9,827 nt of DNA, taken from positions 1-9,827 of the forward strand of contig WFRQ01000013.1 in NCBI GenBank assembly GCA_015486425.1. Reading direction: 5' to 3'. Both the position numbers and the translations under genes were made by a program. The notes below the pieces were generated by a model. That model ran no database searches and was not told the origin of the DNA. It saw nothing but the letters and a program-made list of their open reading frames with translations. The stretch is from Deltaproteobacteria bacterium. GTDB taxonomy: Bacteria; Desulfobacterota; Dissulfuribacteria; Dissulfuribacterales; QOAL01. How positions within the stretch are numbered: position 1 is the first letter of the stretch; every line of letters starts with the position of its first letter. Shown here piece by piece: positions 5,124 through 9,827 of this stretch.

Positions 5124-6896
5124 TTACTGCCTGCACGCTCCGCAACGTCTGCATTTTCTGGTCTGGCAGAATGCGGTCTGTTTCCCTTGTGATGCCAGCT
5201 TCCATTCATGCAGCAGATAGGCCTTTTTTACCCTGTGTGTAATAATTTCCCATGGAAGAATCTCACGGGTTCCGTATCCCTTAAAGATTTTATCGGTTAT
5301 TACTTCGCAACTCATAACTGCTTTTTTAAACGAGATATTTTTTTTCGCCATTGCAGTAATGACAGGCGCAAGTTTACGGCTGCCTCTGCTGAGAACTGCC
5401 TGGTGAAATGCACTGTTCCACGAATCATGTCTGAAGTTGACATTAGGCAGTGCGGCAAGGTGTTTTTTAAGAAAGGCCTGTTTTTTCTGAATGTCATCTC
5501 GGCCTGCCATTGGGGCCCACTGGAATGGGGTCCATGCCTTGGGCACAAATGTGCTTACGGAAACAGTTATATGCCCAAGCTGCCCCCTCTGTCTGCCTGC
5601 CTCAAGGGCAATCATGCGTATTTTTTCCACAAGTGACAGGATACCCGCAATATCTGATTCCTGTTCAAATGGAAGCCCGATCATGAAGTAGCATTTTATG
5701 TTTGAAATGCCTCCACGGGTAATTGTTTCTGCTGCTGTCAGTATATCCTTTTCACTCAGGTTCTTGTTTATTATTCTGCGCAGTTTTTCAGTCCCGGCTT
5801 CAGGAGCAATTGTGGCAGTCCTGGCCCCTGATTTTTTAAGGAGTTCCACGAAACGCTGGGTTATGGCATCAGCCCTGAGGGAAGAAAAGGCAAGCGCCAG
5901 GGATTTTCCAAGCAGGGTTTCACAAAGTTCCATGATATCCTCGCGTTCAAGGAACTCGAGGCCCACCATGCCAATCCTTGAAATATGGGGCATGGCGTCT
6001 ATGGCCGCGTTGATTGCCCCTCTGGGCCATGGCCTGGGCGGGCGATAGATGAATCCTGCTGAACAGAAACGGCATCCCCTGCCGCATCCCCTGGCAAGCT
6101 CTATGAGAGACATGTCAGAGAATACGGCGTCAGGAGAGATTATGGTGGTATGAGGCGCTTCAGCGGGAGTGCCTGAAAACAGGGCAGGGCGGACAGGCAT
6201 GGGGAAGCCTGGCATTGCTTCCCATCCACTCAGGCGGTTTTCATGGTCATAAGTTTCTGAATATGCCTGTGGCACGTAAGCGCCAGGGCATGATGCCGCA
6301 AGGTCTTTAAGGACGTTGATACGTGATGGTGGGGATGTGTCAGAAGGGGCTGCTGTTCTGTGGATAAATGAGATGAAAGAGTATTCAAGTTCTTCAAAAT
6401 CGCCCAGCAGAAAGGCATCCATTATTGGCGCTGCAGGTTCGGGATTTATCTGGCATGCAACACCTCCGGCAATTACCAGGGGTTCGTCTCTGCCTCGCTC
6501 CGAGGCCTTGAGTGTTATTTCTGCATCTATCAGGGCCCTTGCTGCATTTACATAGCCGGTTTCAAAACTTATGGAAAAGAGAACAAGGTCAAAGTCCCGC
6601 AGGGGCCTGTTTGATTCAACGGAACGCCACGCAGGTCTGCCTTCTGCGGCTGAATGTATCTTGTCTGGAACAAAGAAACGTTCTGCCACCAGACTGTCCA
6701 CCTGGTTAATGCCGTTATAAACATGCTGAAAGCCGATGTTTGACATGCCAAGGGCATAGGTGTCAGGAAATATCAGGGCGATAGAGAATCGCCCTGACCA
6801 TTTCTTTATCACAGCGCCGCGTTCTGCAGACGCCGCATTTATCCTTTTGCCCCTGCCATCTTTTCGCAGGCGGGCCTTTCCTGGCCTTCTGCTCAC
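5124..6896 (-). CDS. Radical SAM protein with N-terminal B12-binding-like domain (TIGR03960-like)
   Basis: These 590 residues start at a GTG (6896), 17 bases after the preceding stop; AAGG just before it is a weak, very close ribosome-binding site, so the start is uncertain. Residues about 37-170 form a Rossmann-like domain of the B12-binding type (IALIFPDTYALGMSNIGFQ, LVLFSISFETGY, LVIAGGVACQINPEP) but lack the DxHxxG cobalamin motif. The radical SAM core follows, with the cluster-binding CGRGCRFC (Cys271, Cys275, Cys278), then MVGLEFLE and ATIAPEAGTEKLRRIINK as later core strands. The closest family I recall is TIGR03960, of unknown reaction, often truncated without its DUF2344 half, as here. 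The extreme C-terminus has CX4CX2CX2C (Cys577-Cys588), a possible auxiliary Fe-S or zinc site. The gene is third in a cluster after aspS and the condensing enzyme. The substrate is unknown. Confidence 0.85.
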   Translation of the reverse strand: MSRRPGKARLRKDGRGKRINAASAERGAVIKKWSGRFSIALIFPDTYALGMSNIGFQHVYNGINQVDSLVAERFFVPDKIHSAAEGRPAWRSVESNRPLRDFDLVLFSISFETGYVNAARALIDAEITLKASERGRDEPLVIAGGVACQINPEPAAPIMDAFLLGDFEELEYSFISFIHRTAAPSDTSPPSRINVLKDLAASCPGAYVPQAYSETYDHENRLSGWEAMPGFPMPVRPALFSGTPAEAPHTTIISPDAVFSDMSLIELARGCGRGCRFCSAGFIYRPPRPWPRGAINAAIDAMPHISRIGMVGLEFLEREDIMELCETLLGKSLALAFSSLRADAITQRFVELLKKSGARTATIAPEAGTEKLRRIINKNLSEKDILTAAETITRGGISNIKCYFMIGLPFEQESDIAGILSLVEKIRMIALEAGRQRGQLGHITVSVSTFVPKAWTPFQWAPMAGRDDIQKKQAFLKKHLAALPNVNFRHDSWNSAFHQAVLSRGSRKLAPVITAMAKKNISFKKAVMSCEVITDKIFKGYGTREILPWEIITHRVKKAYLLHEWKLASQGKQTAFCQTRKCRRCGACRQ

Positions 6897-6913
6897 CTTG
6901 TGTACGGCATGAA

Positions 6914-8734
6914 TCAGCCCTGTTTGAGCCTTGCCAGGTCTTCGAACCTTATATCCACTCCAAGCACCCCGATTATTTCATCATTCAGATTCCGCACCGG
7001 TCCAGACACTGTGATACAGAGCGCGTTGGTGATTTTGGATGTGTAAAAATCAGATACGTGGATACGTCCATCCTTCATGGGAGCAATGAACCAGGGCCTT
7101 GTTGAAAAGTCCGAGTCAAGCTGAAAGGTTGCATACCTGCCCCTGTCTTCCAGGCGGGTAATATTGTGAGTAATTTTTTCGCCATCGGCATTTACCACAT
7201 ACAGAAACTGTATGAACGGATTTGCCTCCAGCGTCTCCTTGAGCACCGGTTCCATTACAGCCGGGTCCATGCTGGTGATTTCCGAGCGGTCAATCAGGTC
7301 TTCCACAATATGGAACGCCAGATCGTGTGCCTTCTGTTTCAACAGGTCAAAGTCAGACGTGAACAGCTCAGATAGATACTTCCTGGCAAGGGCCTCCATC
7401 TCGGTGTTGGACATGGAGGTGACCCTGCCCGCATCGTACAGTTTCATGATTTCCTTGTAGATGCGGACAACCCCGGGATGCCTCTTGTCAATTACATGAT
7501 CCCCGGAAAGATTAAGATGTGCATTAATCCAGTGGGCAATGCCTGCTGTGCCTGAAGTGCTGGAGATAATGACAGATACAGGCCGACCAAGAATGGAAGA
7601 GGTGTCAAATATGTTGTAAATCTCCTCATTTTTCATCAGGCCGTCTGCGTGTACGCCAGCGCTTGTTGCGTTGAAGTCCTCACCAACCAGCGGATAGTTT
7701 CTTGGAATGACAACCCCGAGCTCTTTCGTGAAGTATCTGGCCATGTCTGTAATGGCCCTTGTGTCAATGCCGTCTGTGGTGCCCTTGAGCGCTGTGCGCT
7801 CTATGAGAAGGGCCTCAATGGGGCTGTTGCCGGTGCGCTCTCCAAAGCCAAGCAGCGTTCCATTAAGTGCTCCACATCCGTACATCCACGCCGTGGTTGC
7901 ATTGATTACCACCTTGTGAAAGTCATTATGGCCGTGCCATTCCAGAAGTTCTCCCGGAACGCCTGCATCCTCAATCATTGCCCGTACAAGTTTGGGCACA
8001 CTGCGGGGCAGGGCTGCCCCCGGATAGCTGATGCCGTATCCCATTGTGTCGCAGAGCCTGATTTTTACATCAATACCGCTCTCCTCCCTGAGCTTCATAA
8101 GCTCAATGGCAAAAGGTATGCAGAATCCGTAAATATCAGCCCTTGTGACATCTTCAAAGTGACACCTCGGCCTTATTCCAAGCTCCAGGGCTGCCTTTAC
8201 AATGGACAGGTATGCCTCCATGGCCTGGGCACGGCTCTTTTTAAGCTTGAGAAAGATGTGGTAATCAGAGGCAGAGGTCAGTATGCCTGTCTCCTCAAGC
8301 CCCATCTCCCTGACCAGTTTAAGGTCCTCGGCCTTTGCCCTTATCCAGCCTGTGATCTGCGGGAATTCATAGCCCTTTTCCCTGCACAGGTCCACAGCCT
8401 CCTTGTCCTTCCTGGTGTACAGGAAAAACTCTGATTGCCGTATTATCCCTGCAGGGCCGCTCATGCGGTGCAGGAAATCAAATATTCTGCCAATCTGCTC
8501 CACTGTGTATGGCGGACGCGCCTGCTGTCCGTCACGAAACGTGGTGTCTGTGATCAGCATGTCCCGTGAGGGCCGGGGGATTTCTATCTTGTTGTCAAAG
8601 GTGATCTTGCACACCTCGGAGTATGGGAAGATATCCCGCATGAGATTTGGCTCTGCCACATCCCACAGGGGAAATCTCTCCAGATCTCCAGGCGTATTAA
8701 CAAGAAGTCCTGTTTTTTTGTCAGTGACCGGCAT
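6914..8734 (-). CDS. HMGL-like acyl-CoA condensing enzyme (homocitrate/Re-citrate synthase type) with C-terminal Cache-like domain
   Basis: The protein has 606 residues. Its ATG overlaps the aspS stop by one base, with AAGGAAG about 9 bases upstream inside aspS. Residues about 58-450 are a DRE-TIM metallolyase: TDTTFRDGQQARPP (62-75), the metal ligands WHGHND (266-271), GFGERTGN (296-303) and SAGVHADGLMKN (358-369) with the expected His362. Such enzymes join acetyl-CoA to a 2-oxo acid, as isopropylmalate, homocitrate, citramalate and Re-citrate synthases do. The usual leucine-binding LeuA dimer domain is absent. Instead residues about 465-604 look like a Cache/PDC sensor fold: FLYVVNADGEKI, RPWFIAPMKDGRIHVSDFY, TVSGPVRN and IIGVLGVDIRFEDL. 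No membrane segment is present, so the sensor would be cytosolic, perhaps allosteric. Substrate identity is inferred; Re-citrate synthase is a good candidate in this type of organism. Confidence 0.85.
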   Translation of the reverse strand: MPVTDKKTGLLVNTPGDLERFPLWDVAEPNLMRDIFPYSEVCKITFDNKIEIPRPSRDMLITDTTFRDGQQARPPYTVEQIGRIFDFLHRMSGPAGIIRQSEFFLYTRKDKEAVDLCREKGYEFPQITGWIRAKAEDLKLVREMGLEETGILTSASDYHIFLKLKKSRAQAMEAYLSIVKAALELGIRPRCHFEDVTRADIYGFCIPFAIELMKLREESGIDVKIRLCDTMGYGISYPGAALPRSVPKLVRAMIEDAGVPGELLEWHGHNDFHKVVINATTAWMYGCGALNGTLLGFGERTGNSPIEALLIERTALKGTTDGIDTRAITDMARYFTKELGVVIPRNYPLVGEDFNATSAGVHADGLMKNEEIYNIFDTSSILGRPVSVIISSTSGTAGIAHWINAHLNLSGDHVIDKRHPGVVRIYKEIMKLYDAGRVTSMSNTEMEALARKYLSELFTSDFDLLKQKAHDLAFHIVEDLIDRSEITSMDPAVMEPVLKETLEANPFIQFLYVVNADGEKITHNITRLEDRGRYATFQLDSDFSTRPWFIAPMKDGRIHVSDFYTSKITNALCITVSGPVRNLNDEIIGVLGVDIRFEDLARLKQG

Positions 8735-9827
8735 TATTTTTCTTCCTTATTCCCGTCAGGCTTTTTCCAGTCAGGCCTGAGATAAAGCTCGGCAAGCTGT
8801 GCCATGCTGACCCCTGCAGGGGCATGGGCCATGAGGCACTGGGCCTTCTGTGTCTTGGGGAATGCAATGACATCCCTGATTGATTCCCTGCCTGCCATCA
8901 GCATTACAAGGCGGTCAAGTCCAAAGGCAAGGCCTCCGTGAGGCGGTGCGCCTGAGCCAAGGGCCTCGAGAAGGAAGCCGAACTTGTCGTGGGCCTCCTG
9001 GTCGGAAATGGAAAGGGCCCTGAACACACGCTCCTGCACTGAGGGCTGGTGGATACGGATGCTGCCCCCGCCGATTTCCACACCGTTAAGCACTATATCA
9101 TAGGCCCTTGAGCGAACAGCCCCCGGGTCCTCTTCAAGAAGATCAATATCTTCCTCTGAAGGCGCTGTAAACGGGTGGTGCATGGCAGTAAACCTTGCCT
9201 CATCTTCATCATATTCAACAAGAGGAAAGTGTGTTACCCACACAAAACTGAATGAGCTTTCATCAAGCATATTGCGGTCCCTGGCAAGCCTGCAGCGAAG
9301 CTCTCCAAGCACACGATACACAGTTGCCTTTGTATCAGCGCCAAAGAAAAAGATATCTCCCGGCTTTCCATTGAGGCGCTGAACTATGGCCTGTTTTTCA
9401 TCAACTGTAAAAAATTTGGCTATTGGCGACTGCCATGATCCGTCTTCCTTTATCTTTACCCACGCAAGTCCCTTTGCTCCGAGTCCCTGAGCAAATTCAG
9501 TCAGCACATCAAGGTCTTTTCTGGAAAGGTCAGCCATGCCTTCTGCATTAAGGGCTTTGACAACGCCTCCTGATGATACGATTGTCTGAAAAACCTTGAG
9601 CCCGCAGCCTGCTGCAATATCAGATATGTCCTTAAGCTCCATGCCGAAACGTATGTCCGGCCTGTCTGTTCCGAATCTCTCCATTGCCTCCTCAAAGGTA
9701 AGGCGCGGGAACGGCGTGGAGAGTTCTGTATCAAGGGCCTTTTTGAAAATATGAGTAACAAGGCCCTCCACAAGCTCCATTATCTGTTCCTCGTCAATAA
9801 AGGACATCTCCATGTCAAGCTGGGTGA
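8734..9827 (-). CDS. aspS: Aspartyl-tRNA synthetase (N-terminus beyond window edge)
   Basis: The last 363 residues are visible; the frame continues past the ATG at 9813 to the window edge as TQLDMEMSF, a core AspRS segment, so that ATG is internal. The enzyme charges tRNA-Asp with aspartate. Visible parts are DIAAGCGLKVF within the GAD insertion domain that marks bacterial AspRS, WVTHFPLVEYDEDEARF and MHHPFTAPSEED in the catalytic core, NGVEIGGGSIRIH, and motif 3 at PHGGLAFGLDRLVMLMAGRE. The protein ends with ELYLRPDWKKPDGNKEEK. Bacterial AspRS has about 590 residues, so roughly 225, including the anticodon-binding domain, lie outside. Residues that decide tRNA-Asn discrimination are in that missing part. 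The stop TAA shares its last A with the next gene's ATG, which implies translational coupling. Confidence 0.97.
   Translation of the reverse strand, partial: TQLDMEMSFIDEEQIMELVEGLVTHIFKKALDTELSTPFPRLTFEEAMERFGTDRPDIRFGMELKDISDIAAGCGLKVFQTIVSSGGVVKALNAEGMADLSRKDLDVLTEFAQGLGAKGLAWVKIKEDGSWQSPIAKFFTVDEKQAIVQRLNGKPGDIFFFGADTKATVYRVLGELRCRLARDRNMLDESSFSFVWVTHFPLVEYDEDEARFTAMHHPFTAPSEEDIDLLEEDPGAVRSRAYDIVLNGVEIGGGSIRIHQPSVQERVFRALSISDQEAHDKFGFLLEALGSGAPPHGGLAFGLDRLVMLMAGRESIRDVIAFPKTQKAQCLMAHAPAGVSMAQLAELYLRPDWKKPDGNKEEK

Noticed and set aside
7649..8434. A 261-codon open frame on the plus strand
   Set aside because: It lies antisense to the condensing-enzyme gene, whose motifs are unmistakable, and its translation has no family features. 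It is a shadow of the real coding strand.

Overview
The window is about 10 kb of bacterial chromosome with moderate G+C. It most resembles a sulfate-reducing or related Desulfobacterota (deltaproteobacterial) genome. That is an inference from a short four-cysteine ribosomal protein L28, a DUF3135 protein, a FapA/DUF342 protein, a homocitrate/Re-citrate synthase-type enzyme with a C-terminal Cache-like domain, and several short palindromic repeats between genes. No species can be named from the sequence alone.

Layout, left to right. Positions 1-1262 (minus) hold most of a UbiD-family prenyl-FMN decarboxylase whose C-terminus is cut by the window edge. Immediately upstream, ending directly against its ATG, lies a 65-codon open frame without a start codon (1263-1460, minus). 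A DUF3135 gene (1644-2066, plus) and rpmB (2170-2364, minus) converge on a strong, probably bidirectional terminator (2115-2149). From 2365 to 2999 there is no convincing intact gene. This stretch holds a perfect 12-bp inverted repeat, a CTTTGCG-type palindromic repeat and a gene-like remnant. Then come a DUF342/FapA-family protein with an acidic tail (3000-4907, minus) and a 200-bp gap with two more repeat types. A tight minus-strand cluster follows, in transcription order aspS (partial, 9827-8734), an HMGL-like acyl-CoA condensing enzyme with a Cache-like C-terminus (8734-6914), and a radical SAM protein (6896-5124).

aspS and the condensing enzyme overlap by one base (TAATG) and the radical SAM gene starts 17 bp later, so these three are probably one transcript. 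Their functions do not form an obvious pathway. The other genes look like independent housekeeping or accessory units.

The least explained structure is in the gene-poor parts. A roughly 42-bp sequence occurs twice in opposite orientation (1304-1344 and 2928-2969), bracketing the DUF3135/rpmB segment. Both copies sit in frames that encode the motif PLWEFI-[LI]-EGGSS, and the second copy needs a one-base correction in a G run. I found no defence system, CRISPR array, transposase or phage gene, and I do not think the window clearly shows a new multi-gene system.
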